Assembly: GCF_014805685.1 (NCBI RefSeq)
Contig: NC_060896.1
Coordinates: 14,016,389-14,080,388 of the forward strand
Source: Silurus meridionalis
Lineage: Eukaryota; Chordata; Actinopteri; Siluriformes; Siluridae
Reading direction: 5' to 3'
DNA length: 64,000 nucleotides
Shown here: in pieces, positions 25,441-43,350 of the stretch
Numbering within the stretch: the first letter of the stretch is position 1
Layout: every line of letters starts with the position of its first letter
Translations under genes and position numbers: made by a program
Notes under the pieces: model-generated
What the model was told of the DNA's origin: nothing
What the model saw: the letters and a program-made list of their open reading frames with translations, nothing else
Databases searched by the model: none

Positions 25441-26493
25441 ACAGTGACCTGTCTATAAACAATGTCCACTTTTGCTGCCTGAAAAAACTGTGGTGAGGTT
25501 AAACATATCAGCTATCTTATTATTTGTCAATAAACTCTGTGGTGCCAAGCAATTATTCTTACACTCAAGCCTACTTCACACTGTTATTTAAGTAACAATA
25601 CATGACAAGATGAGGTGTTATAGATAGATAATCCACAGTGTTTTTTCTTCTTCCTCTTTTGAAATTTCTGCCTTGAAATGAGACAAAAAAAACCTAGCTT
25701 TTAATGTAATTGAGAGATCAGAAAATGCAAAAAGTGCTGAGTCGAGTTTCCCTGAAAAAGATTTAAAGTATTGATGTTCACCTTGCAAGTTCCTGTGAAT
25801 GAGCTGTATTAGAACAAACAGCCTTTTAGAACGAGCACATAAATATAAAAGTGTGATTTGCCTTGTGACAGAACAATTTCTGACCACACAGATAAAAAAA
25901 AAAAAAATCAACTGCACTAATGGTATAAAATAACTTATTAGTATGATTTAGACAAATAATTAATTCTGTCACTTTTATTGAAAGGCAGCAAATCCATTTT
26001 GTTGGCTTTGTATTGCATTCTTTTTCTTATTCTTGCCATTTGAGAATATCAAACATGCTGAAAATGTTTTGTGTACTTTGCTTGCGAATTGCATAATACT
26101 ATAATTTACTCTTGCTTAAAATAGAAAAATGTGGCCCAGCTCTGGTGGAAATAGAACATTGATGACAAACTAAAAGACATGAAATTAAAATGGGCATTAA
26201 CAAAATGAACTGATCTACACTTATAATGCATTTAAACATTAATGTCCTATAACAAAGTGCTGCTTAATTCTATATCTGGTAATTGGAAACTAAAATATCT
26301 AACTCCTCACATATACCGAGAATGCTTTTAAAAGTAATAGTAATAGTTTATTTTTATTAATTAAAAATGGAAATGAACAGAAAAGAATCCAAATCAAATC
26401 AATATTTGGTGTGAATACACTTTGTGCACTTGCACAAAATCAGGGATTTTGTAGGATCAGCGTTAGGCATATGATTAACTAAATATACCTAAG

Positions 26494-26800
26494 TCAAGTC
26501 AAGTTTATTTCTATAGCGCTTTTCACAACAGACATTGTCTCAAAGCTGCTTTTAAAGCTACAGTTAAGGTAAACGTTGTATATTTATCCCTGATGATCAG
26601 CCATGGTGACTGTGTCAAGGAAAAACTCCCTTAGATGTTATGAGGAAGAAATCTTGAGAGAAACCAGACTCAAAAGAGGAACCCATCCTCATTTGGGTGA
26701 TATCAAGAGTGTGATTATAGTCTTTAAACAATACAGAACACTGGAGAGTGAGAACTAACATGAGCACTGGAATGTAAGATTATAAGTAATGTCCTTCCTA
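26494..26800 (+). repeat. Dispersed fish repeat, SINE/MITE-like
   Basis: Begins aagtcaagtcaagtttattt, then tatagcgcttttcacaacag and gacattgtctcaaagctgct, a very common fish repeat signature. A later part contains gaaaaactcccttagatgtt and gaggaagaaatcttgagaga. No reading frame. The class (tRNA-derived or DNA-transposon-derived) cannot be decided by eye. Confidence 0.65.
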
Positions 26801-27099
26801 CAGTTTTATACAGTCATTTGTGAATTTAGAACTAGGAGCTAGTGAGCAACTCATAAAACAGCTCAACATTTGCGATCATCACAGATCCAACACCAGCTTC
26901 TCCATGCCAGAGCCTTTACACACTCAAGGAGGTCCAGTGTCCAAACTCCACATGAAGCAGATCAATATCATATGTAGGTTGGACACAGTCATTCACTTTA
27001 ACAGAAACTGGTGGCTTAGAGGCTTAAAGCTGGGCGAGGAACAGCTCAGATGCTAATGTGAGGATGAGGTAGAGAGTTTCCTAGTCTATATATTGTAGC

Positions 27100-27560
27100 A
27101 GATGAAAGGTACACCCTGCTTACTTCACTTTGACATCAGAAGATATCCAACAGTGCTATCAGCAAATAAATGGCAGAAACCAGAGGGACCCAGGTACACC
27201 CTATTGTCTTAAGAAATCTGGCCAGTATTTATGGAAGAATTAAGGCCAGAAAGCCATACCTCCTGACGTAGAAACAAGTCTAAGCGACTCAACTATGCAT
27301 CAAAACATAGGAACTGAGGTGCAGAAAAATAGCAGGTGCTCTTGACTGATAAGTCAAAATCTGAAATATTTGGCTGTATCAAAATCGAGCGTGTCTGCAG
27401 GCAACAGTGAAGCATGGTGGAGGTTGGAATGAAGGCTAATGTAATTAAGAACTTTATTCAAAGTAGAGAAGAACAAGGACTCCTAGCAAGAAATAGTTTT
27501 GGCCACCATGGAGCTCTGACCATTGAGTCTGTCTGGGATTACATGAAGAGGCAGAAGAAT
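27100..27560 (+). mobile_element. Tc1-like transposase fragment
   Basis: Plus-strand traces of a transposase: around 27360-27430 the sequence reads like a KSKIFGCIKIERVCRQQ-type block followed by VKHGGGWNEG, corresponding to the VKHGG(G)-VWG region of Tc1 elements. Stops and indels break the frame. It is related to the fragment at 16200-16830. Confidence 0.6.
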
Positions 27561-28099
27561 TTGAGTTTTCGGTTTACTTTGCCTTTCAGTTTTCTCAGGA
27601 ACATGACAAGCTGCATTAAGTGTAATCATACATAGTATAAAATAGTTGGTCAAGACCCCTGTTTTGCACTTTGCCATATCACATTTATGGCAAATTATTA
27701 TTTTTAATCACCATCACCCCTTTTATTCCTTTCATAACAGTATTACTGTGGCACTCGTGCAAGCTGCAGGGCAAATCACAGGGTTATATTAAAGCGTTTG
27801 TTCTAACAACGCTTCTATTATATACCTTTAAAGAGAAAGACTCAAATATGATCCCACTGTAATAGTCTGTGTTTTTTCTTTATGGCAGGGACGTTTGTGA
27901 TTTCCTGTTTCTCGATGGTTTATAGCTGCTATGAGGTGATAACTATAAACTACAAAACGCACGCGTTTTCATTCATCATTAAGAAAATTAGTAATCGCTG
28001 GCAAGTCTCTCTGCTATGTTTTAATTTTAACCTAAAACTATATTATATAATTTTGTAAGGATTCAAACCAGTGACTGTACACAGACATGCTTAGACGTT

Positions 28100-28239
28100 C
28101 CGTAATCCAAATACACCTCCTCGCCTCTTCCTGAACGTTGTCGCTTCCTGATGACGTAAAACAAGGAAGGGACAATAAGGATTTTTTTTCTTGTTTGGTC
28201 AATTTTATTATTTTAAAACCTTTACGCTAATCCTGCAAA
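28100..28239 (+). promoter_or_regulatory. arpin: arpin proximal promoter / 5' UTR
   Basis: Directly before the arpin ATG are a CRE/ATF-like site tgacgtaa (28152-28159), flanking cttcctg and ggaaggg ETS-like elements, and several CpGs. No TATA box is clear. This is a plausible TATA-less housekeeping promoter; the start site is not determined. Confidence 0.45.
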
Positions 28240-33399
<5,160 letters not shown>

Positions 33400-33555
33400 G
33401 CAATATACAAAATAGAGAATGGTGAAACATTGAAGACAGAATGACGAAACATTGTGAAGAGCATTTTCTTACCCAGACATACTTTATACTATCCACAAAG
33501 ATATAATTTATACCATAAATTCTTTCATGCATGATCTTTTTTTATGTTCTGTACT

Positions 33556-33561
33556 AATAAA
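33556..33561 (+). terminator. arpin: arpin polyadenylation signal
   Basis: A canonical aataaa lies about 157 bp after the arpin stop codon. It is the first such hexamer in the 3' UTR and is followed by TG-rich sequence (gttttgtgtctgtgtgctgg), as expected for a cleavage site. Confidence 0.7.
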
Positions 33562-34864
33562 TGGCATTTAATTAATAACTGAGGTTTTGTGTCTGTGTGC
33601 TGGGTTTTCTAATTCTCGGATTATGTAAAATGTTATGATTTTATTAATTATACAAATGTACAGTGATTAAAAATATGAGGCTATTTTGAACATAATGGAA
33701 GAATATGTTTAACTGCAAAAATTATTCAATGCAAAAAGGTTTCAGTTGTTTAAATTGCATGCTATGAGTACAAGTAAAAAGATTTTAACAGATTTTTTGT
33801 TGTTTTAGTGGTGTTTTTTAGCTACAGTCCACCAGTTCTTTTCTGGAATGTGATCATGACTAACTAGAATTTTTTTGGGCTGTGAAGCATTCTTGGCACA
33901 TTTGTTTGTTTTGCTGAAGTGTGTTTAGTGCCGAAGAAATTATAGGATTTTATTTGGAAAAACATCTGGGTAGTGTTGACGTCTTTCTTCAATTAACAGA
34001 GAGAAGACAACTGGCACAACTGACATAGCATTATACCCACAACGGTCAAGTTTATGGTAAGTGAACCTGATAAAATGGCTGATATATGCACATAAAGGCC
34101 ATGTGGATCCAATATATTGATCTATACATAAATACATACATACATACATACTATCAACCAAATAGAAAATCCTTTTTAAGAAAATAAAAATAATCCAAAA
34201 GTTTTATAATTTAATTGGCATTCAGAAACAGACAGATTTAAGGCAAGGAGTATATTCATTTATACTAGTTACTATACTTACAAAATATAATGTTGAGTAA
34301 ATAAATATATTTATTTAAAATGCTCAATATTCCTAAGTAAGTAACATACTTTTGTTACTTCATCTGTATAATTTTTTTTAATTTGCAGTACTACACATGA
34401 ATGAAGCCATAAAGTCTACAAAATTTCTAGGTTAATGTTAAGACTAATATGTATTTTATATTTAATTTGGTGCCAATTAGACAAAAACTGGCACCAGTAT
34501 TATTTAAATACCTATACAATTGCACTGTACTATGCAATTTTACAATTATTTTCAAAGCAATGTGCTGATATTAAAATTATCTGAGATAATCTCCTATTAA
34601 CTATGTTAAAAAAGAAGAGGATAAATTGCATAGTTACATAATTCTTCTTTTTTTTAATCAGATAGTTCTAGGGGGAGAAAAATGCATGTTTTTTTTATGT
34701 TCCGATTCAAAATGATCAGATCTCCTTATGAAACAGGCTTTTCTTGTGGAAAAAACTATTGTGAAACACAGGATGTTGTCTCTTTAACCGCACCATTACT
34801 CTACATCTGTTTCTCATTGCCCAGGCTGTACAATGCATACTGAGTTGTGCAAACCTGTGAATGC
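33562..34864. other. Intergenic region between convergent arpin and anpep
   Basis: AT-rich sequence with a short ATAC repeat near 34130-34150 and no recognisable gene. It must hold the anpep 3' UTR (minus strand). A tttatt on the plus strand near 34308 would be an aataaa for anpep but is distant, so the real end is uncertain. Confidence 0.5.
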
Positions 34865-37860
34865 TCAGTGAATCTGTGTCTGTTCTATAAACCAGTTCAG
34901 CACAGTCTGTTTAGTCTCTTTCACCCATTTAATGTTGGCTTCAGTTCTCTCAATTGCCTGATCAAGAGCTCGTGTAGTTGGCCCAAGGCCATCTTCATCA
35001 AGTTCATTTCGGAACTGCTTTAGCTAGACAAAGACAATAAGAGAAGTGTGAGTGAAATCATGAGTTCTGAGGTGGAACTACGGAATAGAAAGTATCATTA
35101 GCATTGAAGTAATCTAATGTCACCCTGGTTGGTAACTTTTAATATATCACCTGTTGGAGCTCAAAGTCTGTAGAAAACCTCTCGGTCACATCATCAATTA
35201 TCCCACCAACAGATATTATCCCACCTCCATACCTGTTTAATGAAATGAGTGTTAGCCAGGTGGATAATTGTATTACCTAGTAACTAAGGGAACAAAAACG
35301 CTGAGCACTCACTAACTGCTGAACTTAACCTTCGATCGCTGAATTGCTTGCAATCTTGGATAGCTTCGTAGCTCTTATTACTTTATAGTATGGGTTATGA
35401 AATAGAAATGAGAAATGGTCAAACTCTACAAGCTTGTACACAGGAATTTAGGGTTTCCAACTCACAAATGACTTATGTAGGTCCATTGGGCCCGAATGAA
35501 ATCCCAGGCAAGAGCTTGTCCAGCTACATTTCTGGCAATGTAGTTTATGGTAGACACTGCATCCATTTTTTTTATCTTGTTGGGGTCTAGAGTGTACTCA
35601 AGGTATCTGGGTTGGGAAGAATGGCATTATTAGTGTTGAATATGTGTAGCCAAAGAAACTAGAGCATTGTGTTGCAAAATGCTTACCTGTTTAAGAGCCA
35701 AATTATTTTGGTGCAGGAGAGTGCATATCTCAGGACATCTTGTTCTGTTGCAAGTGTAGCTTCTTCATATTTTTTCCATGCAAAATCCCAGTCATCCTCA
35801 TTTCCAGCTGCTATGGCATTGCAGTAGATGGTGGGCTTTAAGTGAGCTGGAATCCTTAACAAGAGAAATATTGTTAAGATATTAATTACAAATATCTTCG
35901 CTTATTGTCTTATACAGTGCATCCAAAAAGTATTCAAAGACCCTAATGTTTTCATATTATATGTTGCTTATACTAAAATGCTTTTAATTTGTTTAACATG
36001 AATCTACACTGTAATGACAGTGTAATGACAGCATATAGTATAACGCTAAAACAAACAAACAAACAAAAAATGATTTGTGATTATTATTTAAAGGAAAAAC
36101 CAGAAATATCATATTCATATTCAGACCTTTTTCTATAACACTATAAAGTTGCTCAGCTATGTCCCCTTTCCCTGAATCATTTTAGAGGTTTCTACATTTT
36201 GATTGGAGTCTAGCCGTGGCATATTCAAATGATTGGACATGATTTGGAAAGTGCCTCTTTATAGGGTCTAAGACCGGAAAATGAAATCATAGCAAAAACC
36301 ACTGAGCTGACTGCACAGCTCAGAAACAGGAATGTGTTGAGACAAAGATCTGGGAAAAGCTACAAAAATATTCAGCTGCACTGAAGGTTCCCAAAACACA
36401 GCAACCTCTACAATTCTTGAATGGAAGGACTTTTTTCATCGGGTCTTTGCAGCTAAAGTAGAGTTGTGGCTGTGTTCTGAGTTCTTTTTTACTAAGACCC
36501 TTCACACATGGTTGGTCAGTTTGGGGTCTAAATATTTTTGCACAATAAATTATCACCAAACATGGTTTGCTTTGCCATTATGGGGTATGGAGGGTAGATT
36601 GGAAAAAAAAACAACAACAAAAAAAGTTAAAATACTTTCTAAATCCACTGTATATTAATATATTAGCTTAATACATTTAATGTGAGTTCAGAATATAGTA
36701 AGCCAAAACATAAATGATAATGTTGTTCAGTAAATGTAAAATTCACCTACCGATTTGTCCCATTTTTCCACTCATTAAAAAGCTTTGTTGCCATGTCTGT
36801 GCACTCAGTAAAACCATTGCTGCATGCCAATGAAATGGCATTGATTTGGTTATATCTGCAGACAGATTAAAAAAAGATTACACAAAGCATTTAACACTTT
36901 AAGGAAACATAGATACATCAGACAGATACATACTGGTCAGTAAGGTTCCTTGGAACAGTTGCATTGTCAGTGTACTCTTGGAAGTAATTGTAAAGCGGGA
37001 CAACTTGCATTCGCAGGTATTTCTGTAAACAGAGCATGGAATAAAAGACCAATCTATAGTCCCCAACTCATCTGTGAACTCACTGTCTACGGGTGTACTG
37101 TACATTATACTCACCTGCATAGGGCCATAGACCTCGGAGCGATCAAACATGAGAATAAAGTAATCCAAGTTGTTTACGGCTGACTCCCATGGAAAATACT
37201 CGGTTTCATTTATCAGATACTTGGTTGTACTTAATGCCAGTGTGACATTGATGTATTTGGCCCTTCACAAAACAAGGTAACATAAATGTAAATTACATTT
37301 GTAATGTACCTAGAGAGAACAATGTTGATATAGGATATGTGATTGTTAAAGGTGATATAAACGATGCAAAAATAATCACTTCTTTTTTAAAATCATTATA
37401 CATTTCTAATCAGATAAAAAATTATAATGGATTTACCTAGCAAGATTAAATGCATCGTCAATTAACTGGCCTCTGTTGATGAGTGGGATAACCTAGAAAG
37501 AAGCACATTCATACTATCAGGAGGGATTGAAATGACTGTTCCCTGTTGGTTTTGAGAACAACAGTTAGATTATCATCAATACCTTTTGCACTAAATTAGG
37601 AAAAGAACATACTCACTTCATGATTGGTCTCCAGTTGATTGATAAGTCTATTCCAGTTCTGTTCATCATAATTCACTCTGTAATAACCGTTGCAGTTTAG
37701 ATTGACTAGTAACCATCCATCATCAGTGACTTCATAAGCAGGCTTTCTAACTGTAGATAAACATTTTTTTTTTGTGGGCATTAGTATTAAGTCATATTAG
37801 ATGCTTTCTATATTTGTTTCCTATAACAAGAACAGATTGAATAATTCACTGACAGTTTTG

Positions 37861-37914
<54 letters not shown>

Positions 37915-38718
37915 AAGATTTAGTAAATTGAGAGAGAGAGATTTACCTGGCCCCTTATCTTTTAGTAAATCTTTCTTCTGAACAAAATCCGATTTCATAT
38001 AAGTAATTGGAACCTGCCATTCAAGTCTACTGGAAAAACAGAAAAGAGTTACGCCTCAAATTTAATACAGAACGGGCTTGTCAATTTTTCCATAAACAAA
38101 ATATGTTCACACTGGCTCATAACAACGGAAGGTTACCATGGTTCTATGAATGAGTGGATGACTACGGTGATTTCGTTTTGAAATTGTGCAGTATTAAAGA
38201 TAACTTACTTTATTGACTATGACAATTATTCAGTGTAAATACAGATTACTTATTGGGCAATAAAAAAAACACTCAGGTGCTCAACCTCTGAGATTGTTCA
38301 AAGTTTTGATTCTGCTCTCTGCAGTCTGAGGTCACTCACTGCACTCTTTGCCAAGATGGAACTTAGGATTTAAGAATGAGAACGGACCGTTGAAAGCACA
38401 CCAGTGTCTACTCAATCAATGAATATTCGCAAATATTTCCACAGCTTGTGAGCCATGTTTTATGTCTCTGTAGGCTATAACTACTTATTCTTAGCCCACA
38501 GTGTATAGTTTAGTTTGAACTTCACTGTGGCAATCGGTTCCCTATGTAACAACAACTTTGGGATGCTGCCACATTTTCTTTTTGTGATGGACAAATTATT
38601 TCCTGCATATTTTACTACATTACCCACAGTGCACTGCACATGCACTACAAGGGATATGCATTCTTTCTGCACTAAAGTAACACAAGGCAGAGTGATTAAA
38701 TTTACTTTACATTTTTTA

Positions 38719-38795
<77 letters not shown>

Positions 38796-41700
38796 GTTAC
38801 AGGATGAATACCAGTCTATACAAACTCCTACAGAAACATAAGTTAAATGTTGCTTGACAAGCACTAAAACAAACAGATCTGTTATAAAGGTGTATTTAAT
38901 ACAGAAGATTGTTTTTTGTATTTTAGGTGGGATTGTCCTACAATGTGTAGCATTGCTGTGTTTTTTGTATTTTAGGTGGGATTGTCCTACAATGTGTAGC
39001 ATTGCTGTCTCAGAGCTCTAAATCCTGGTTTGACCCTAAACTTGGGTAACTGTCTGTGTTCTCTATTTGTTTGCACAGTTTCCACCCCACTGTCCAAATG
39101 CTTGCAGTTAGGCAGCTCAACTTTGCTCAATTTTCCTTAGGTTTAAATGTGTGTGCAATGTTGTTCTATCTGGAGATACGTTACTCGACTTACACGTATT
39201 GTAAGTCGAGTAACCTTTAGTTCAACTGTTAAAGTGGATATTGAAGATAAATTAATGAATGAATAAATGAATGAATATTTATCTTAAATAATTTATAGGT
39301 TCAAATATTTTATAAAATGCCATTTCAAATAAATATCAAATATAAATAGATATCTATATATAAATAAGTGATTTCAAATAAATATCTAATTTTTCTTGTA
39401 GCTCACCCAGGGTCCTTTCCTCTCTTTAAAAGGAACTGCTCCTGAGCAATCTCTCCAGTGGTGGTATTTATGTTGATGACTGGGTAGCCCACCTGCTCAG
39501 TCCATGATGTCATAATGCTCTCTATTTCCTCATGTGTAACCTGATAAGGACAATACCTTATATTATACCATATAACCTGATAAGGACAATACCTTATATT
39601 GCATTATTAAGTGATGAGTAGGTATGTTCATATGGTATTAACATTATATGACCAAAGGCTTGTGACAATTTTGAAAATTCCACAAATTGCATGCTGGTTA
39701 TTGTAGTCTTTGTATGCTGTAGCGTTTTTCTTTTCTAAAACTAAGGCTTCCAATCCTATTACAGCATTGAAATGCTACCTGTGCACAACACAAAGTCCAT
39801 GAAGACATAGTTATGCATGGGCAAATTCACACAGCCCCATTTCAAAATCTAGTGGAAAGCCTTCCCAGAGAAATAGAGCTTATTATAACAAAATCTGGAA
39901 TGAGATTTTCCAAAAGCTCAGGTGTACACAAACTTTTGGCCACAAGGTGAAATTTCAGGGACAAATATAAGTTTATTCTTTGCTATTGTGTTGTTTATTT
40001 TTTTGTATTCTTTATATGGGTGAAAGTAGCTACAGCACATTTACCTCCTTCATACACGTCCACAGGTCTTTAGTGTCAGCATTCTTGTATTTGTATCTCT
40101 CAAGGTACTTCTAAAATAGTACATTTGTAATACAGTATTAAAATATACTTTATATGTTAATTCAGGTTTTCAAAAAGCATAAAGCAAAAATATATAACTG
40201 TATCAAGTGTTCCAGACTTGTTATAACCACTGACAGACACAACACTCACCCTAAGTCCTTCAAAAAACTTTTCCTCCCCCATGTATGCTGACAACATTCT
40301 AAGCACAGCTGCACCCTATGGAGAGGAAAGAAAATCTTGCTCACCAAATCACACATAAATCATTTCTAGTAAATGTATACACGGGCCTTTAAATTTAAAT
40401 TGAAGAGACATTAAACCAGCCTTGTTGTAGGTGATGCTGTCAAAGAGTCCCAAGATTTCAGATGCTGTCTCAATTTCTGACTCGCTCAAGCTGAGAGGGT
40501 GAGAAGCGTTCAGTGAGTCTAGCTCCATAACTGGCTGGATTTCCTTCAGCACAAACATATCCCTCTAAAAAAATAACAGTATGATGTAATTTCCTGTGTG
40601 GCAGCTAAAGTTAAGAAAAAAGTTCAATTAAAGCATCATTGATGCCCAGAAAATGGAAAATTATTAATTATCTGTAAATTAAAATGTCAATGTACAATAA
40701 TTTGTTTAAATGGTTAAAACATACTATGTTCCACGTAGGCTCGATGTCATCCACTCCCAGGTATGAGATGTACGTTGCAAATCCCTCACTTAGCCAAAGG
40801 TTGTTCCACCACTTCATCGTGACAAGGTTTCCAAACCACTGTATTTTCATCAATGAAAATTATTAAATTAATGCTGTCATAAAAATGTGCCATTGCCTGT
40901 ACACACATAGTGTCTCATACAGAATAATTATTTAATAATGAATAAATGTACCTGATGTGCAAGCTCATGTGCTATCACAATGGCAACCCATTCTTTATCG
41001 GAAGAAGAGGACACACTTTCCTTATACAGCAGAGCTGATTCACGGTACATTGTTAAACCCCAGTTTTCCATAGCACCTGCACTGAAGTCAGGCAGGGCAA
41101 CCTGATCTATAAATATAAGCATATTTGGTGTAAGTGACCAGTTGCTTGCTACTTGCTTTATTACTTTTCTTAACCCATGCGTTTAATCTCACCTAGTTTG
41201 TTTAATGGGTATTTTAAGTTAAATTTCTTTTCATAAAAGCTTAGAATCTTCCCAGTGATACTCATGGCATATGTGGCATGTCCAGCAGCCACAGCCTCGG
41301 GTCGGGCCCAGATCTTTAAAAACAAAGAAAACAGATTGAAAATGATGGTCAAACTTATAGATTTTTTTTTATTGCCTGAAGTTTCAAATTCAATCTTAGT
41401 CCAACTTTTATCATATAATATAAATTATAGATGTAATGTAAATATAAATGTCAGCATATAAATGTCAGACTGTATACCAGTATTTATAGACAAAATCAAC
41501 AGTTTTATACTGCATTTTTAACTAAATGAATATACTCAAATTATATATATTTTTTAAGTATATTATTATACAGTAACACACCGATATTTCCTTCTTATCA
41601 TGTTCATCGTGCTCATTCATAAATTCATTTACTGTGACAGCCAGGAGATATGTTGACATGATTGGTGTTGTGGCAAATGTAGAGGCAATCCACTTATTTC

Positions 41701-43350
41701 CTTCTTCTTCCACATATCTTTCATTGTCTGTTGGATACAACATACAAAGCAAACTGTTGTTATCCACGTTTAAAGGCAAACTAGATTGAGGCAAACAATG
41801 TAATTAACAATGTAAATAATATAAAATAAAAAGTTATCATAGCAAGGCCAATCATGTTAACTATGACATCAACCTAGACAAACTGCCAACTTAATCTTAT
41901 TTAGATTGTATCACAAAACCAGTTTTGTGTCTCTTACCTAATTTAGCATTGGAAATGGCTCTGGTATTAGGTCTGTGGATAATGGTAATATTAAAAACTG
42001 CTTTCATAGCTGGTTCATCAAAGCAAGGGAATACTTTTCGAGCATCTGTGGCTTGCATCTGGCTTGCGACGAGAAATCTGTTGAAAAAGTGTCCAAAAAC
42101 ATAGACAGGAAATCCAAACATTTCAAAGAATCATTCCTTGTCACATTAGTTATGGATACAATCATGTGTTATTCAGAACATTAGCTCTGCTTAAAGCATT
42201 ACAGCTGAGATAACTTCCTTGGAAATAGGTGAAGAAGAAAGCTATAAAACTGGGTAGGAACAGGGTTGGGGGCTCCTTCTACAATAAACACAGTTACATA
42301 AATACTGCCATGGCCAAGAAATGGCTCTGGGTAATCTGATATTTGGAAGGGAATGTGTGAGTTTCCGTGTTCTTTTCTCTCTTTGGAGACACACATACAC
42401 ACACTCTCACGAATGCATGATTTCCATGAGTATCATGCTATAAAGAACTGCCAAAAAACTGAAATGAATTTACATAATAAAAACAGAGCCAAAATAAAGA
42501 ATAAACGTTTTACACAGTGTATTCATCAAGCCCCACAGCCCTACACTGCTTCAGGTTCTTCGACTGAAATATCCGATCAAACCATTACCTAAGTATTAAG
42601 CTATTTATGAGCTCAGACAGGTGTGTTGGGAACAGGGAATGCAAAAACAATGTAGAACAGTGAGTCCACATAGTACTAGGCTGAGAAAGCAGTCATTTAA
42701 GCAACAAAAGCATAATACATATTAATATAGGGGAATTAAATATTTCAAAATGCTTACCTTTTCTCTTCTTTATCATCATGACCTTTCTCTGTGTACTGGC
42801 TTGGATAAAGACCAGTCAAATCATCTAAAAGTTCCCCTTTGAATTTAGTGAAAAGTTCATAATAATCCCCATTTCCTTTTAACTGTTTTTTAAGCAGGAT
42901 CTCAAAGAAATTAGAGTCATTGTGTAAAGTGTATCTCTCTACTCCTATATTTTCTCTTGTGTTTTCTTGGGTCACTATAACTGTTTCAACAGATAGATCC
43001 AGGGCATGAAGGAAGATAGTCCATGTGTCTTTCACACATTTAAACCTGACTGTTGAGTTTCCTTCAAAAAGATAATCTTGCTCAGTGGCGTTGGGCAGTC
43101 TCGTGTATAGGTGTAGTTTAAGGTTGAGTTCATAGCTCTCCGGAATCAAATTTTCTGGAAGTCTCAGAGTTGGTGGAAGTCCTGTTGGAATCGGTGTAGT
43201 AGGAACCGGGCTCGGTGGACGCACTGGTCGGTTTCTTGCTATTTGCATCTGGTACAGGGTGACCATAACAATGATGCCACCAAGCGCAGAAAGTGTCAGC
43301 ACCACTGTGGCAATAGCCAGAGTTTTAGAGATGTACACTCCTTTAGCCAT
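34865..43350 (-). CDS. anpep: Aminopeptidase N (M1 zinc metallopeptidase, CD13)
   Basis: A type II membrane ectoenzyme that removes N-terminal, mostly neutral, residues from peptides at the cell surface. Exons (minus order): 42758-43350, 41938-42077, 41582-41727, 41193-41313, 40952-41106, 40725-40838, 40421-40564, 40250-40315, 40045-40110, 39407-39540, 37947-38029, 37617-37750, 37437-37492, 37115-37262, 36934-37022, 36751-36855, 35687-35854, 35466-35606, 35151-35232, 34865-35023. They sum to 2844 nt, 947 residues (human 967). Residues about 10-34 form the membrane anchor, followed by a Pro/Thr-rich stalk. The GAMEN exopeptidase motif is at 344-348; zinc ligands are H380, H384 and E403 (HELAHQ...WLSEGF), with catalytic E381 and Y469, each eight less than human numbering. 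Oddities: the exon 7/8 junction fits best with a GC donor, and exon 10 has a duplicated acceptor. The gene is complete and looks functional. Confidence 0.95.
35915..36660 (+). mobile_element. Tc1-like relic (anpep intron 16)
   Basis: The left end has cagtgcatccaaaaagtatt and the right end tactttctaaatccactgta, an imperfect inverted pair of a common fish Tc1 type. The interior, plus strand, has a degraded transposase N-terminus ([10 protein letters not shown] followed by WMEG-like). No intact frame. It lies between the exons at 36751-36855 and 35687-35854. Confidence 0.7.
37862..37912. repeat. (GACA)n tetranucleotide repeat
   Basis: About twelve tandem gaca/cagacaga units in anpep intron 11, 35 bp from the exon 11 donor side (exon at 37947-38029). 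Confidence 0.97.
38723..38792. repeat. (AT)n microsatellite in anpep intron 10
   Basis: A pure AT dinucleotide tract of about 70 bp. The peptides of alternating Tyr and Ile that span it are artefacts. Confidence 0.97.
38910..39008. repeat. 49-bp tandem duplication
   Basis: The unit tgttttttgtattttaggtg... to ...gtgtagcattgc occurs twice in a row with a 49-bp period and essentially no differences, so the duplication is recent. It lies within anpep intron 10. Confidence 0.93.
39537..39599 (-). repeat. anpep: 36-bp tandem duplication covering the anpep exon 10 acceptor
   Basis: The sequence taacctgataaggacaatac and the following cttatatt occur at 39537 and again 36 bp further on. In gene sense each copy ends ...attgtccttatcag|gtta, so the exon 10 acceptor has an upstream twin at 39576/39577. 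Using the twin would add 36 in-frame nucleotides without a stop. Confidence 0.92.
39640..39960 (+). mobile_element. Tc1-like transposase 3' fragment (anpep intron 9)
   Basis: Contains ccatttcaaaatctagtgga, aagccttcccagagaaatag and agcttattataacaaaatct, the same degraded transposase tail as 22050-22380, and ends caaacttttggccac, a Tc1-type terminus. It is not coding. Confidence 0.65.

Larger units (their letters stand above)
23058..28100. other. Spacer between fam169b and arpin
   Basis: No host gene is visible here apart from a possible missed fam169b terminal exon just after 23057. The space holds an L2-type LINE relic, a SINE-like or MITE-like repeat and a Tc1 fragment, listed separately. 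The rest is AT-rich with scattered stops in all frames. Confidence 0.6.

Noticed and set aside
37862..37912. Regular short repeats as a possible CRISPR array
   Set aside because: It is a (GACA)n tetranucleotide microsatellite without spacers, in a vertebrate intron.
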